From: Marvania coccoides
Taxonomy: Eukaryota; Chlorophyta; Trebouxiophyceae; Chlorellales; Chlorellaceae
Assembly: GCA_963854735.1 (NCBI GenBank)
Contig: OY978097.1
Span: 1,178,001 to 1,242,000 of the forward strand
DNA: 64,000 bases
Direction: 5' to 3'
Notes under the pieces: model-generated
Databases searched by the model: none
The model's input: only the letters and a program-made list of their open reading frames with translations
What the model was told of the DNA's origin: nothing
In this document: positions 21,432 to 34,670 of the stretch, in pieces
Layout: every line of letters starts with the position of its first letter
Position numbering within the stretch: the stretch's first letter is position 1
Program-made: the position numbers and the translations under genes

Positions 21432-22500
21432 TCAATCCCTCTTCTTTTCTTTTGCTGGTGCTGCCGCCAGCTCTGCTTTTCGATACTCTTTCAACTTTCT
21501 ATCCACAGCCGCCACGCCGTCAAGGTCTAGGGTCCGCTCTGCTGATGCACGCAAGGCCGCATCCACCCCGCTCAACGTATGCCGCAGCTGTTCCTCTTCC
21601 ACCCCCCCTCGCTGCGCCACAAATGCCAAGTACAGCTGAAATCCTGCTTCTTCTGTCTTCTCAAGAAGCCCGGCACGCAAAGCATGCAGCCCCAGCTGCC
21701 CTGGGGTAAACACCAGCGGTGCATCCGACAGCAGCAGCCGGTCTGCTGCCTTGTAGGCCGCCATTTTTGCCTCCTGCTGCAGCTGGGCATCTGCCAAGCA
21801 CCCAGCCTCTGCGCCTTGCCGCGTCACCCATTCTTGCAGGTCGGTGATGCAACCCTCCAGTGCGCGGTACAGAGAGTGTACCTGCAGGTCAAATTGAAGT
21901 CCCTGCAGCAGCGTCAACTCCATCTTAAGCAGCGCATCTGCTGGCATTCCCACCAGCCTGCCCAGCTCCGCTGCAGAGATGTAGCAGTCTTCTGTTTTGC
22001 ATGCTAGGTAGAGGCAGGTCAGGGCCATCTGCTGCGGGTCCAGCTCCAGCGAGGAGCGTTTGAGGTAAAAGCGCTTGACAAAGACGACAGAAGTGCTCAG
22101 CACCTTGCGGGGAAGCTTCAGATTAGCGCTCACAACGATGAGCTTGTCCTGGTAGTGCCGCAGCAGCCCAGCCTCCTCAACGAGCGATATCAGCTCTGGC
22201 GCAGTGTTGGCGGCGGCGGCCTGTGAATTTTTCAACATAGAGAATCGTTATGGGGATGAAAATGAGCGGGAGCTGCTTGATTGTTTTAAACATATTTTAA
22301 ATAATTTTTCGCTTGCCTTGGATTGGCTTGAAAAGGCGTCTCTCGTTCGTTGTCTCTCCTCTGCCTGCGATTGATTAATTGCAAATTCTGGGTGGTAAGG
22401 GAGCGAGATCCACGCTTTAAGAACGGTGCTTAAAATCACTTACAAGTCCATCTATTGTAAACAGCCATCGTTTCCGCTGGCTGGACGTCGCAAAGTCCAT
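21432..22500 (-). CDS. CYCH: Cyclin H, regulatory subunit of CDK-activating kinase / TFIIH
   Basis: The exons are 22500-22444 and 22220-21432 (phase 0), giving 281 residues. Exon 1 encodes MDFATSSQRKRWLFTIDGL, matching the cyclin H N-terminal helix with its S-x-x-K/R-x-W pattern. The cyclin box follows: HYQDKLIVVSANLKLPRKVLSTSVVFVKRFYLKRS, then ELDPQQMALTCLYLACKTEDCYIS and LLQGLQFDLQVHSLYRALEG. Cyclin H binds CDK7-type kinase and MAT1 in CAK, which activates cell-cycle CDKs and phosphorylates the RNA polymerase II tail within TFIIH. The C-terminal helix ends in a Lys/Ala-rich tail (AAAPAKEKKRD). Length is close to plant cyclin H (about 330) but with a shorter tail. Confidence 0.9.
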
Positions 22501-22989
22501 ACTTTTTGAAGTGATCACAGTTTATATTTTTTTCGAATTAACGAATTAGGAGGATGTTTTTAGCAATTAAGCAAATTTACCACAGATGATGAGAAACATG
22601 TAATAAAAATAAATTATACTTATTTTTGAGATCGCTTTTCTTCCTCCTCCATAATTTTGAAGGAAAGGCACGGCTGAGCTCCAGAAGTATTGTCGGTAAA
22701 GGCACATCATGGTAGCGGGGAGGGTCACAGGAAGCACAGCTTCTGCATCAGCGGCAAAAGGAAGAGGGTACGGAGGAAGTAAGCTCGCTGTCAGCAGCAG
22801 GGATGACAGGAGTGGCATCCCTGTCGTCATTCAATTGTTATGTATTATATCATCAAAGGTTTGCCCCCACGGAAAGCTCCGCGGGGACCTCTCTGGGTGC
22901 CTGAAAGCTTATAGAGGCCCATTTCGAATGAAAAAAATCATGTACGAAATATGATATTGAAATTCTAGGCATCTTACGGCTAGATAGAT
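22501..22989. other. Spacer between CGEP 3' end and cyclin H start
   Basis: 489 bp, AT-rich near the cyclin H start. A minus-strand frame at 22567-22830 begins hydrophobically (MTTGMPLLSSLLLTASLL) but degenerates into Tyr/Phe/Ile-rich translation without any recognisable domain. I do not call it. Confidence 0.5.
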
Positions 22990-25900
22990 CTAGCAGTACT
23001 TTTGCAACCAATCACACGTCTCGGCCATGGTATGCAAGATGCTCTCCTTTGACACGTATGAGTGGCTCTCAAACGGCAGAAGGACAAGGCGGCAGACGGT
23101 GCCATTTCCTTTGACAGCACTGAAGAGGCGTTCAGACTGCATTGGGAGCGTCCCTGGGTTATTATCAGCCTCGCCATGGATGAGAAGCAGCGGGGTTTTG
23201 ATCTTGTCAGCGTTCCTGCAAGAAATACCCGACCCATTCAATAATGAAAGAATATACGAATAATACGAATTAACCGCTCCAAAAAAGGTTGCTTTCCCAC
23301 GCATATGTATCTATTACTCACATGAAAGGCGACATTTTTGCGTAGGTCTCGGGGGCTTGCCATAGGGTTCTCTCCTCAGATTGAAAGCCAAAAGGCGTGA
23401 GGGTCCGATTGAATGCGCCGCTCCTTGCAATGCCACATTTGAACAGCTCTGGCGCGTGGGCGAGAAGCCCTGCGGCCATGAAGGCCCCATACGAGTGCCC
23501 TGCTACTGCTAAGCGGTCTACATCCACCGTGCCCTGTCGTCTGAGCTCCTCGACAGCAGCACGAGCGGAAGTCGTCAGCTGTTCCACGTAGGTATCGTTT
23601 GGCTCGTTCTCATCTACATTCATTAATTTAAGATGAGAGGGGGAAAGAGTGAGAAAGAAAAAAAGATGAAAGCCAAACATAATTTTAAAACAAAACTACA
23701 TGTAAATGGGAATTTTCCCAGACCCATTCTGCTGCCTCGCGGTCTACTTGCCTTCCCCAATGATGGGCATCGACGGGCCATCCAAAACCGCAAAGCCTTG
23801 GGTAAGCAATAACAGCGGCGAGGTGCTCCCGATGCCATCAAAGGCATACGGGGATTTCCGGACCTGCCCAGCCGCGTCTTTGCTCTTGAATTCGCGAGGG
23901 TACGCCCACAGCAGGCAAGGCAGTGGCCCCGCCTTTTCTTTGTCGTAGCCAGGTGGAAGGTACAACGTCCCGTTGAGCTCCACCCCGTCACTGCGCGTAT
24001 ACTTGAGTACCTAAAATAATAGAATTAAAGGGCACCAGAGCAGGTTAAAAAAAAACATGAAATTGATGGTTCCACTTCCACATTGTCCCCACCTGCTTCG
24101 TAAGCCCCTGTAGCGATGGGTAGGGATGCGGGAAGTTCGATATTTGCCTCTCTGAGAATTTTTCACCCCCAGAAAACGTAATGATGTGGTACTGCGGAGG
24201 ATTTTCAACGCTTTCGCGGCGTGCCAGGAGCTTCAAGCCCTCCAACCTGATTGGGCGGTCGTCTGCGTCATCCAAAATTGAGGAGATGAACTCGTAATGG
24301 GGAGGAGAGCTCTGCCAGAGGCGGCTTTTCTCCCTTGTGTCGAGGTCCATCACATCCAGAAAGGGTTTTGAGCCCTCTGGCGAGGCCCCCGAGCCTTGAA
24401 GGAGAATTTTGCGGGAGCCGTCGACCAGAGCCAGCACGTACTGGCCTAAGGAGGTGCGCCGCATCATGGGAGATCCAGGGTCGGAGTATGCGTCTTCGTA
24501 GTTCCTGGACATGGTTCAAAAACAAAAGGGGGAGAAGGGTGATGCCCTGCTGCCTACAATGATTGCTGTAATAGCATGCGGAGTCAGCTGACCTGTCGAA
24601 AAGGACTTGGGGCGGCGCATCAGGGTTGTTGGGCGAGAAAATCCAAGAACGACTCCTCCTGTTCTTCCATTCTCCTTCGTAGAGGATCGCCACCTCATCA
24701 GTCCCCCAGGTGATACCCGAGTACCTCATGTCGGTGGAACCAATCGTTGTTGGCAAGCTCTGAGAAGCGGAAGTTGCATCCAGCGCATACACCACGTCCC
24801 TAGGAGAAACCTGTACCGCAGGGTCTCCGCCGTCCTGCATAAAATTCAAACCTTTGTTGATTTATTTATTATATGCTCAAAAAGAAAGATAATGCTTTCT
24901 CACCTGTGCCTCAACCCACACCAGCTCAGCAGACTTGTCGTCGCGCCACTGAATTGCGCGTGGACCTGCCCTGCAGCTGTCGAACGCCAGGGGGATGTCG
25001 GTGGCCAGCGGCAGCGCTGCAATTTCGCGAACAAAGTTGCCAGAGCTGTCCCACAGCTGCACCCGCTTAGGGAAACGGCCACAAGGAACGGCATAAGACC
25101 AGGGAGGCTCCAGCCAAGCTACGAGGACGTAATTGCCGTCTGGAGAGGGCGAGACGGCTGTGAACACTCGAGCCTCTTGAGAGAAAGGGGTGATCTCTCC
25201 GGTGGATACCTGAAACCATTTTAGAATATATATATATATGCTGGTTTTAGCAGTAGACAAGTTAATCTTACACCCAACGGGAAATTTTTCTCTGCTCTAT
25301 ATTATTAAACCCTGTAGTATATATTTACCTTGACCGAGACCAATTCCGTGGTGCAGTAGTGCTCAAACAGCTCCACGTCATGGCTATTTTTCAAAAGATC
25401 CTGGTATGTACGGGTTTGGCTCTTCTTCCCGTCCTCATTTTCTTCGACCCTGGGGCCCAAAGGAGCTGCGGGTTTCATTGGTGGTGGAGGATGTCCCGCA
25501 GGAATCACGTTGGCGATGATCTGGTCGTCGTCAACCCAAGTGTACTCCTCAAAGATAGAATTCAGGCTGCGATCCAGCAGGCAGCGGGCCTGACCGGAGG
25601 CCACGTCAGCGACCCACAGCTGCGCTGGCGGCCTGGCAGCGTCCCAGTCGCTCCCAGCCCTGCGAATGGTAAACGCGATGTGCTTTCCGTTTGGAGACCA
25701 AGAAACATCGTTGATGCCGTGGTCCTTGGGAATGCCGGCAATGACGCGACCCTGGCCATCCTCAAACGGCAACTTGGTTTCCTCGGTAAAGGCGGACAGT
25801 GCCATCCCAGTGTAGTAGCTCATTCGGCTGCGGCAATACCCCTCTGGATCGATGCGCACACCTAAGAACAGAAGTAAAAGAAGTTTTTTGGGGAAATTCA

Positions 25901-26460
25901 TAATACATAATGCATAAATATACTAAGCAGCGGTTTCCAACCCAGCCACACAACGTCTAAAACAAATAAAAATGCTCACCAGCCAGCTTGAGCTCGGGGC
26001 GGGCCAGCTCTGCGATGGGAGGGTTGCTCGGGGGTCTGCGGAGCTCGATCACCGTGTTCCTATTTGGGGAGAAAGAGTAAAATGGCTCTGGCGGCGTTTC
26101 CACTATTTTCAGAATCTCTTCTGGCGGGAGCCTGAATAGTTATTTTGATTAACAGTGTTTAGACGCTGTAGTATCAATCTATTGTCTTGATTTAGAACTA
26201 TTAGGCCCCGAATAGGAGGGCCACTGAGAAGGAGTGGCAGCGTTTGCCGTTGAGCACTTCGGGACTCACCGGTACCCAGATGTAGCATCGCTCTGGATTG
26301 AGGATACAGCGGACACATGGCGCTGGATGGTGCGCGAGAGAAAGAAGGGAACTCGAGGCCTTGCAGCTCGGAACTCCGCGAGGAATGAGGGTCTTCCACT
26401 GGAGAATCGCCCGAAAGCGCGATGGCAGGCGATCGCCTGCCTGTGCGCGACGGCGTTCAT
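22990..26460 (-). CDS. CGEP: Chloroplast glutamyl endopeptidase CGEP (prolyl-oligopeptidase family, S9)
   Basis: There are nine exons: 26460-26270, 26131-25980, 25861-25329, 25209-24904, 24834-24593, 24504-24093, 24010-23752, 23613-23322 and 23215-22990, giving 870 residues. CGEP is a stromal serine peptidase cutting after Glu. The beta-propeller half opens with YRLPPEEI, PFYSFSPN and RPELKLAGVRIDPEG. The alpha/beta-hydrolase half has NGTLYLPPGYDKEK, PCLLWAYPREFKSKD, the nucleophile motif AGHSYGAFMAAGLL, GIARSGAFNRTLTPFGFQ, then LLLIHGEADNNPGT (catalytic Asp region) and LPFESHSY (His). The exon ending 23752 uses a GC donor (GAAG|GCAAGT). The presequence MNAVAHRQAIACHRAFGRF fits plastid targeting; an upstream in-frame ATG at 26580 is the alternative start. 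It shares a 263-bp promoter with SMC2. Confidence 0.93.
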
Positions 26461-26723
26461 CACGTGATAGCTTCGAAATAAAATGTAAAAAATAACTCTT
26501 GGTCCAGCGCGCGCGTCCGGACGGTGTAAATGTCGCATGCTGCGCTTACCGTGCTGTGCGGACGGTTGCTTCAAATTCATTTTTGCTGATTGCCATCTAA
26601 TTACCTTTTAATTTCACCACTCCTCCGACGAGTTTAGAAAGCGCAGCTTGGTGATAGAGCGCGCTTGTATATATATTTTTACTAGCAGTTGGTTGCCAAA
26701 TGTTTAACCATTAACGGGCGAAA
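26461..26723. promoter_or_regulatory. Bidirectional promoter CGEP / SMC2
   Basis: 263 bp lie between divergent starts. A TATATATATT stretch at 26668-26677, about 50 bp before the SMC2 ATG, is a candidate TATA element. GC-rich sequence flanks the CGEP side. Confidence 0.45.
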
Positions 26724-29700
26724 ATGCACGTGAAGGAAATCAGCCTAGACGGCTTTAAATCCTACGCTCAGCGCGTAGTGATTCCTGGCTTTGACTCCCA
26801 GTTTAATGCGATCACGGGACTGAACGGCAGCGGCAAATCAAACATTCTCGACTCCATTTGCTTCGTCCTGGGCATCCAGAACTTGCAGCAGGTGGGTGCT
26901 GAAGCGGCAGTTTAGAGCCACAGCTGCATATTTTGGCATGCCACCCTTCATAACCTTTTTCATCGCCTAAACAAAAAAAATTGGTTTGCAGGTCCGCGCC
27001 AACAGCCTGCAGGAGCTGGTGTACAAGCAGGGTCAGGCTGGAATCACCAAGGCCACGGTATCCATTCTTTTCGACAACTCGGACAAGGAGCGCAGCCCTG
27101 TGGGGTACGAGCACCTCGATGAGATCACCGTCACGCGGCAGCTGGTCATTGGCGGCAGGAGCAAGTACCTGATCAATGGAAAGACCGCCGAGCCGACGTA
27201 AGATCCGCCTGATAGTCGGTGCTGCTATTGCAATGGCGAAACTGTTTTGCTTTCCACACTCTCAAACCTCGCTTCTTGCTGCAGGCGGGTGCAAAACCTG
27301 TTCCACTCTGTGCAGCTCAATGTCAACAACCCGCACTTCCTCATCATGCAAGGGCGCATCACCAAGGTGCTCAACATGAAGCCCCCTGAGATTCTGGGCC
27401 TTTTGGAGGAAGCAGCCGGCACGAAGATGTATGAGACTAAGAAGCAGGCTGCCATGCGCACGCTGGAGAAGAAGCAGGTCAAGGTGGACGAGATCAACAA
27501 GGTAAATCAATTTTCGATCTAGTTAGATGGCAATTAAAGAGTGGTTGGACTGAGCGCCTCCCTCCCGTCTGCTGCAGGTGCTGTCGGAGGACATCATGCC
27601 GGCGCTGGACAAGCTGCGCAAGGAGAAGGCGCAGTTCATGGAGTGGCAGAATGCGAGCGCCAACCTGGAGCGGCTGGAGCGCTTCTGCGTGGCGTACAAG
27701 TACACCGAGGCCAAGGGGTAAGTTGTGTATTAGAAAAGCAGGATTGGTTGCGATGCTGGCAGGCGGTGCTAATAAATTCAATTCATTCTCCTTCGCAGCC
27801 TGCAAAGCGATGGCGAGAGCGAGATCTTCGGCGTGGAGGAGGCTATCGCTGCCCTGGATTCTGAGATCAGCAGCCTGGACGCCCAGCTGCGGGAGCAGGA
27901 CGACGAGATTCAGGGGCTGCAGACCGAGAAGGAGCTGCAGAGCAGCGGGGAAGTGAAAGAACTTATAAAGGAGGTGGATGACCTGTCCAAGCGGTGAGGA
28001 AGCTTGTTAGGCTGTTTTATTCGATTTGAAACAAAGCGGCTTAACGCTCTTTTTCTTTTCCAACTCTTTGCAGGCTGGTGAAGGACACAAGCCAGTGGAA
28101 CAACGCCGGGGAGGTGCTGGCTGCGGAGAATGTGACGTGTGAGCAGATCTCGGCCAACTTGGCCGAGCTGGATGACGAGAAACTTGCTTGTCAGGTGGCG
28201 GAGGCGACGGCCAAGCGGGACGAGGCCAACGCAGAGCTGGAAAGGTGACATTATTATATTAAAGCGACTTCAGAATTGCCACTATCTCGTGCTGCCCGAG
28301 TTTTTATAATCATTCAACTTGCTTGCAACGCAGGGCGACTGCTGACGTTGAGGCGGCGCAGAATGAGCTAGCGGGTGCTGAGGCTGGTGATGGGCGGGAT
28401 GCCTCCAACCGCAGTCTTCAAGAGCGACTTTCCGCTGCTCAGAATGCGCAGGTATGGGGTTGGCGGCTCTATCGCATAGTCCATACCCTCTTTTGCCTCT
28501 CCGACAACTCACACAATCCAAAAACTTCTACCCCTTTTTTCGTTTTGCAGACGGCTGCAGAAGCAGAGGCCAAGGCCGCGGAGACCCGCGCCAAGCACCT
28601 GACAAAGCAGCTGAATGATCAAAAGAAGGCTCTGGCCGCCAAGGAGAAGGAGGGTTCTGAGGTGGCGGCCAAGCTGCAGCGGGAGACAGCAACAGTGGAG
28701 GAGTGCAGGCAGCGTCTGGCTGCGCTGAACTTCGACCCTGCGGGGGCCAAGGCTCTGGAGGCCAAGGTTCAGGAGGAAAGGCAGCTTGCCCTGCAGCTGC
28801 AGGATAAGGTCGACGAGCTCAACTCCACGCTGGCGGGTGTCAACTTTGATTTCCGTGACCCCGAGCGCAACTTTGATCGCTCCAGGGTGAAGGGTGTGGT
28901 AGCCAAGCTGGTGCGCGTACAGGATCCCAAGTCCACCACCGCCTTGGAGGTGGCAGCAGGGGGCAAGCTGTACCAAGTGGTGGTCGACACAGAGCAGACC
29001 GCCAAAGCGCTGCTGTCCAATGGTCAGCTGCGCAGCCGCGTTACCATCATTCCTCTCAACAAGGTGGCGCACAGGAAGATCTCTGCAGGGGTCGCCAGCG
29101 CGGCCACCAAACTGGTGGGCTCCAAGGCGCAGCCTGCCATCGAGCTGGTGGGCTACGACGGAGAGGTGGAGGCCGCCATGCAGTACGTCTTTGGTGGGTG
29201 CTTTGTGTGCCAGGACACTGGCAGCGCCAAGAAGCTTGCCTTCACCAGGGAGGTCAGCACCCGCTGTGTGACCCTCGATGGCGACGACTTCAACCCCGGA
29301 GGCACCCTCACCGGCGGCTCCCGCAACAATAACAGCTCTGGTAAGCATTTTGCTGTGTATTGCGGCTCTCATGCTGCAGCAACGGGCTATTTGGATTTTA
29401 TTTCTTTCTTAATGTTGCTTTTTACTTTATATTTCATGCAGTTTTGACGCAGCTGCACAAGCTGGCAGAGGTGGAGGAACAGCTGCGGGAGCGCCAGGCT
29501 TCACTAAATGCGGCGCGGTCCCAGCTCCAGGCTCTGGCGTCCACCATGAGGGAGCACGAGCAGTGAGTTACAGTTGAATACGGACAATTTGAGACAGGGA
29601 AAATAAGGGTGCTGTGTGTTTCTAAACGCATGTAATTTATTTCCACTTTTTTGTTAATTGCAGGCTTTCCAAGCAGCTCGACCTCAAGCAGCATGCGCTG

Positions 29701-31283
29701 GAGCTCCTGCAAAAGCGGTTTGAGGGCAGCGAGCTCCACCAGCTCACCTCCGCGGTCACCACGTGTGAATCAGAGCTGAAGGAGGCCGAGGAGACGGCCG
29801 CGTCCGCCAAACAGAAGAAGCAGGAGTTGGTGGCGGAGGCCAAGGCGCTGCAGCACAACATTGCCAACTTTGGCAAGGAGAAGGACAAGCACGTCAAGGC
29901 AGCCAAGGACAAGATCAAGGCAGCGAAGCAGCGTGTGGAGGCCTGCAAGAAGGCTCTCAAGGCTGCGGAGGCTGCCCTGCAGGTTGCATTGGCGGAGCGC
30001 GACACCGCGGCCACAGAGCGCAAAGCCTTGGCCGCCCAACTGCAGTCGTCCCAGGAAGCCATGGCGAAGCTGCAGCAGCAGGTGGAGACCCTGTCTGCCA
30101 CCGTGTCCGCCACCAAGGCTGCCTACGACGATGCTGTTGGACGGTTAGAGGAGCGCCGCGCCCGGCTGAAGGAGTGCGACGCCGAGATCTCCGGTGCGGT
30201 GAAGGCGCGTGGGGGGCTTGAAAAGCGGAAGACCGACGTTGTCGTGGAGAAGAAGAAGGCTGGGAACAAGTGAGTTTTTTTATGATTTGTTGATTTGGTT
30301 TCCAATGAATGCACGCTAATGCAGGTTTCGTGTACTTTGCTCAGGCTTGAGGCGCTGCGAAAGGCGTCTCATGAGGCGGTGGACAGGTGCCGTGCCCTGG
30401 AGCGCGACTACGCTTGGATCCACACCGAGAAGGAGCACTTTGGCAAGCCTGGCAGCGACTACGACTGGGACGCCAACGACCCTGGGGCAGTGTTCAAGGA
30501 CTACGAGCGCGCCAAGTCCACCATCGAGAACCTGGCCAAGAAGGTGAACAAGAAGGTGATGCAGATGTTTGAGAAGGCGGAGCAGGAGTACAATGAGTTG
30601 AAGCGGAAGAAGGACGTGGTGGAGAACGACAAGCAGAAGATCGAGCAGGTGATGGAGGAGCTGGACGACAAGAAGCGGGCGGCCCTGCAGACAACATGGC
30701 GCAAGGTCACCGCCGACATGGGGTCCATCTTCTCCACGCTGCTGCCTGGGGCGACTGCCAAGCTGGAGCCGGAGGAGGGCACAACTTTCCTGGACGGTGA
30801 GCAATGCGTAACGTGGAAACTCTTCTTTCGCGAAGAACCCTTTAAATTTTCATCTAACACACAAATTGTCAAAACCGTATAGGGCTGGAGGTGCGTGTGG
30901 CGTTTGGTGACGTGTGGAAAGAGTCGCTGAGCGAGCTGAGCGGTGGGCAGAAGAGTTTGCTGGCGCTGTCGCTCATTCTGGCGATGCTTCTGTTCAAGCC
31001 TGCCCCCATCTACATCCTGGATGAGGTGGATGCCGCGCTGGATCTCAGCCACACCCAGAACATTGGGCGCATGATCAAGACCCACTTCCCGCAGTCCCAG
31101 TTCATCGTGGTGTCGCTCAAGGAGGGTATGTTCAACAACGCCAACGTGATCTTCCGAACGAAGTTCATCGACGGCGTGTCCACCGTGACCCGAACTGTGA
31201 ACGAGCAGCCCGCGGAGGCGGCGACACGAAAGCATGGAGGGGGCCGACCAAGGGCCGCACTGAAAGAGAATGTGCGGGCATGA
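26724..31283 (+). CDS. SMC2: Condensin subunit SMC2 (CAP-E)
   Basis: There are twelve exons: 26724-26891, 26992-27197, 27285-27501, 27578-27717, 27799-27993, 28074-28244, 28334-28451, 28551-29340, 29442-29562, 29664-30269, 30345-30796 and 30883-31283, giving 1194 residues. The N-terminal ATPase half has [15 protein letters not shown], Walker [10 protein letters not shown], the SMC2-specific [19 protein letters not shown], and [16 protein letters not shown]. Two long coiled coils flank a hinge at about 515-680 ([14 protein letters not shown] to [10 protein letters not shown]). The C-terminal half has the signature [19 protein letters not shown] and Walker [19 protein letters not shown]2 pairs with SMC4 in condensin I and II to compact chromosomes. 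The intron at 28452-28550 (99 nt) has no stop in frame. The 3' end is 75 bp from VPS54. Confidence 0.97.
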
Positions 31284-31357
31284 TTTAAACAGTAGTACTG
31301 ACTTTGTAATATAACGAGAGAAAAAAATCAGCCAAAAAATTAAATGTTTCAAAGATG

Positions 31358-34300
31358 TCACAGCGCAACAGAGTCTTCAGGCTCCTCGGTCTCAACCTCA
31401 TCAGTATCAACCTCCTGCAGCTCCTCAGCAACGAGCGGCGCTGCAGCTTTCTCAATTGCAGGCTCTCCAGCCTCGATTGCAGGCTCTTCCACCTGAGCTT
31501 CCTCTTCTTCACCAGTTTGCGGCTGTTCTGCAAAAGGAGCCTGTCCTTCTTGAGCATCTTCGGCTGCCACGGGCTCTGAGGAGGGCAGCGCTTCAAGGCA
31601 AGCCTGCAGCTGGCCGACAAAGCCTTCCGCCACTTGCTCACCCAGCGGGAGGTTGTTCACCTGTCCAGACAGGTAGCTCAAATCCGCTGTAGCTTGCTGT
31701 TGCAGGCCCGACAGCTGCACAGACGTGCTGCTGTAGGCGGCCGTCAGCACAGCGCAAAACCGCGCAACCACCTTTTGCAGAATGTCCCGGGTGTCTTCGG
31801 GCAGTGCTGTGGAAGTCAAAATGCCTGCCAGAATCTGCAGCTGCTTCATCGTGCTCACGGCAATGCTGCTGGGGGGGACAGGAGCGGCAACAGCTCCCGC
31901 AGAGGAAGCTAGCAGGCGCGGAAGGTCGTGCACGGGCGTCAGGCGGTCGCACATAATGGTGATGATTTTGTTGTTCACCTCGTTGCAGTGGACGTCCATG
32001 TCCTGCAGGTGGCGGAAAGCAAGGTGAAAATGCAGATTTAAATCGGTTGGACATGGAGCGAAAAAAATAGCTTACCTGGCTGGTGCAGGAGAACTCCTTT
32101 GTTATGAGGTTCTTGCGGGGGCCGGTGATGGGGTCCACAAACCTGGGTGTCAGCGCTGGAAACAGGGCGAGGATGGCCCTGACCGAGTGGCATGACACCG
32201 CCAAGTGCTTGACAGTGATGCTCTTCAGTCCAGCAACCTGCATGGCCCCTGCCCCGAGAATGAGCTGGCACGTGCGGCTGTTGAACGTCCGCAGAAGCTC
32301 CACCACCCGCTGGCTGGCATCAGCGAGGAACGCCGGAACGGCGTTGCAAAAATCGATGTACTGTTGCAGCACGCCGATCAAAACTTGCACCGTGGCAATC
32401 ATGCGAAACTGCGTCCCTTCAACAGCGATGGTTGACTGCGAGGAGCCCGCCAGCATGATGGGTGGCTGATGCTCCAAGTTTTGAAGCAGGCGCAGGCACT
32501 CTGCCGTGTCGCCAGAAATAGGCGCATACGTCCATGTTTCTTGAGACAAAGATGATGTCAACTTGCCTAAATTTGAAGCATGAAGGTGGCCCAGCGCGGC
32601 TTTGCACGCCTCTTGGATCGGAGTTTGAAGAATGGCGACGGACTTGCCCACGTGGATTTCAGCTAGCGAGGCAAAGGCATCTGTGGCATCCAAAAGGCCG
32701 GCGAGTTCGCGCAAACCCAGTTTTTCTGGACCCGCGACGCTCGTCCACGCTGTCAATAGCCTGCCCCAGCACGTGACCGCGGCATGCGCTGCCCGATGGG
32801 GACATTCCTCAACCTGCTGGCTGAGTTTGCTGCGCTGCGCTGCTGACAGCTCTGTCACGTTTTCCAAAGCATGCCGCAAGGAAATTGCAACCCTGCATTT
32901 GGCCCCCCCCAAATTTAATATGATTTAATAACTGCTCCTTTGAGAAACACAAAGATAAATAGAAGGGGGGAAAAGTCCACTCACAAGTTGCAATGAGCGA
33001 AACACATCTTGAAGGCAGACCCACAGCGGCCCAAAAGGGCAGAGTACTGGTCAGCGGGGACACCAGCCAGAGCCTGGGCGAGAGAGGCCGTCGTCAGGCT
33101 GCTGTCCACTTCCAACGCTTCCACATTGCACGCCTCGACCAGGAACTCCCTTGCAAGAGAGCTGCAAGCAACCACCACATGTGGTAAGTAGTGAGCATGA
33201 ACAATAGGTAGGAAAAGAAAATTGTTGGTTGGCACTTACGCTGCGAGGGCGTAGACTCCGTTTTGAAGTTCTTTGAGCACCGCGTGCAGCGCGTCGTCAA
33301 AGCTGCTAGCCTTGCACAGGCCCATGACCACTGGAACCATGCCATCCAGGGGATCATCCCGTGCTGCATTGCCGTTGCTGCTGCTGCTGCTGGGGTGCTC
33401 AGCGGGAGCCAGGACACCAGCGACACAGCCCTGGATGTTGAAGGCCGTGCGTTCGGTCAAATCTTTCACCATTATATCATTCACAGCTACAGCCACGCTG
33501 TCCACGTACTGTGGCAGGGCACCGACAGCCTTGAGCCCCACCACCTGCCCTTGGCAGCTGTCACGCAAACCTTCAAGAATTTCCAGGGTGCCCATGTAAT
33601 CCAGCCCGGCGTTTGAAGCGGCTGCAAGGCTGCTATCGAGCGCATTTTTCGCTTGCAGCACTTGCTGGGCGGCCTGCAGGACGAGATTATTTTAGGTGTC
33701 AGGGGGGGAGCGTTGATTGGTCTGAATTGCTTTGGGTTTAATAATGGATTTTGAATACAAATATACCCCCGTACACACAAAAGAGAACGTACCGTGCTCA
33801 GCTGCAGAGTGGCGATGAGGTGCGCTTTCCTGCTGGACAGCGTGGCCGCAGTCAAGCTCCCTGCCGAAGTCTGCTCCAGGGCTGACCTCGTCAGTCTTCG
33901 CTTCTTAATCACCTCCTCCAGCAGGCGGTGTACATCCGCGCGCAGCTCGTGCAAGTACACCGAGGCTTCGAATAGGTTTCCATAGCGCGCCGCAATTTCG
34001 GCAGTCAGGTGGGTCTCGATACGGTCCTGCTCGCAGCAATACAAATATTTTAATGATGTGAATTTGAAGACTATTTTATAATGCCCATACATTTCCTGTT
34101 GTTGTTCCTCACCAGGTGGGATGACAGCTCCTCAACCAGGGCCTGCTGCTGTTCCAGCGTGTCCACTGGGCCCAGAGCCCGCCAGTCGATGGTGAAACCC
34201 TCCTGAAAGTAGGGCAGCGGCACCTCCACCATAGCTTGCGCCAAGCCACTGCTAGGCTGAGGTGGCGCGGCCGGGTGCTCGCCTGGGCTGAGAGGCTGCT

Positions 34301-34670
34301 GCGGTGTGGACGGGCTGTCAAGCTCAAACTGTTCCAAGTTGGTGCCTACTGTCTCCAAATACTTTCTAAAGTCGTCCATTCCAATCTGCAGGTTGAGGTA
34401 TAAATGGGGGCAACAGCAGTGTGCGTGAGAACTTTAAAAGCTTGTTAAACAGCGTGGTTATCACAGTAAACAAGCCAAACAGACCTTGGGGACGGTGCCA
34501 TCTGGCAGCGGCGGCGGCTCGCTATGCTCCGAGGGCGAAGGGCTCGAGAACCAAGACAGCAAGGATGGCGGCTGCCTCGGCGACATGGCCAGTTCGGTGA
34601 GGGTCGCGTCCACAAGCCATTCCTCCTCATACAATTTGGGGCTGCTCGGCTGCCCCGATCGTCGTGACAT
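31358..34670 (-). CDS. VPS54: VPS54, GARP tethering complex subunit
   Basis: There are seven exons: 34670-34485, 34385-34113, 34026-33793, 33673-33240, 33161-32985, 32892-32076 and 32002-31358, giving 921 residues. GARP (VPS51-54) tethers endosome-derived vesicles to the trans-Golgi network, and VPS54 is its specific subunit. The N-terminal coiled-coil region (DRIETHLTAEIAARYGNLFEA, LLEEVIKKRRL) precedes a helical rod. The diagnostic C-terminal block is RMIATVQVLIGVLQQYIDFC, then VVELLRTFNSRTCQLILGAG, AMQVAGLKSITVKHLAVS. The extreme C-terminus is a Glu-rich acidic tail (EEEEAQVEE, VETEEPEDSVAL) not usual for the family. A 5'UTR intron is likely, since gtgttgcag precedes the ATG by about 45 bases. 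Confidence 0.9.

Noticed and set aside
23700..23750. Third copy of the dispersed repeat in a CGEP intron (tttcccagacccattctgctgcctcg)
   Set aside because: Only the weak upstream flank resembles the repeat; the 44-base core is absent, so similarity may be chance.
26724..31283. SMC3 or SMC1 as identity of the SMC gene
   Set aside because: The [19 protein letters not shown] and [20 protein letters not shown] blocks are specific to SMC2, and the hinge region also fits SMC2.
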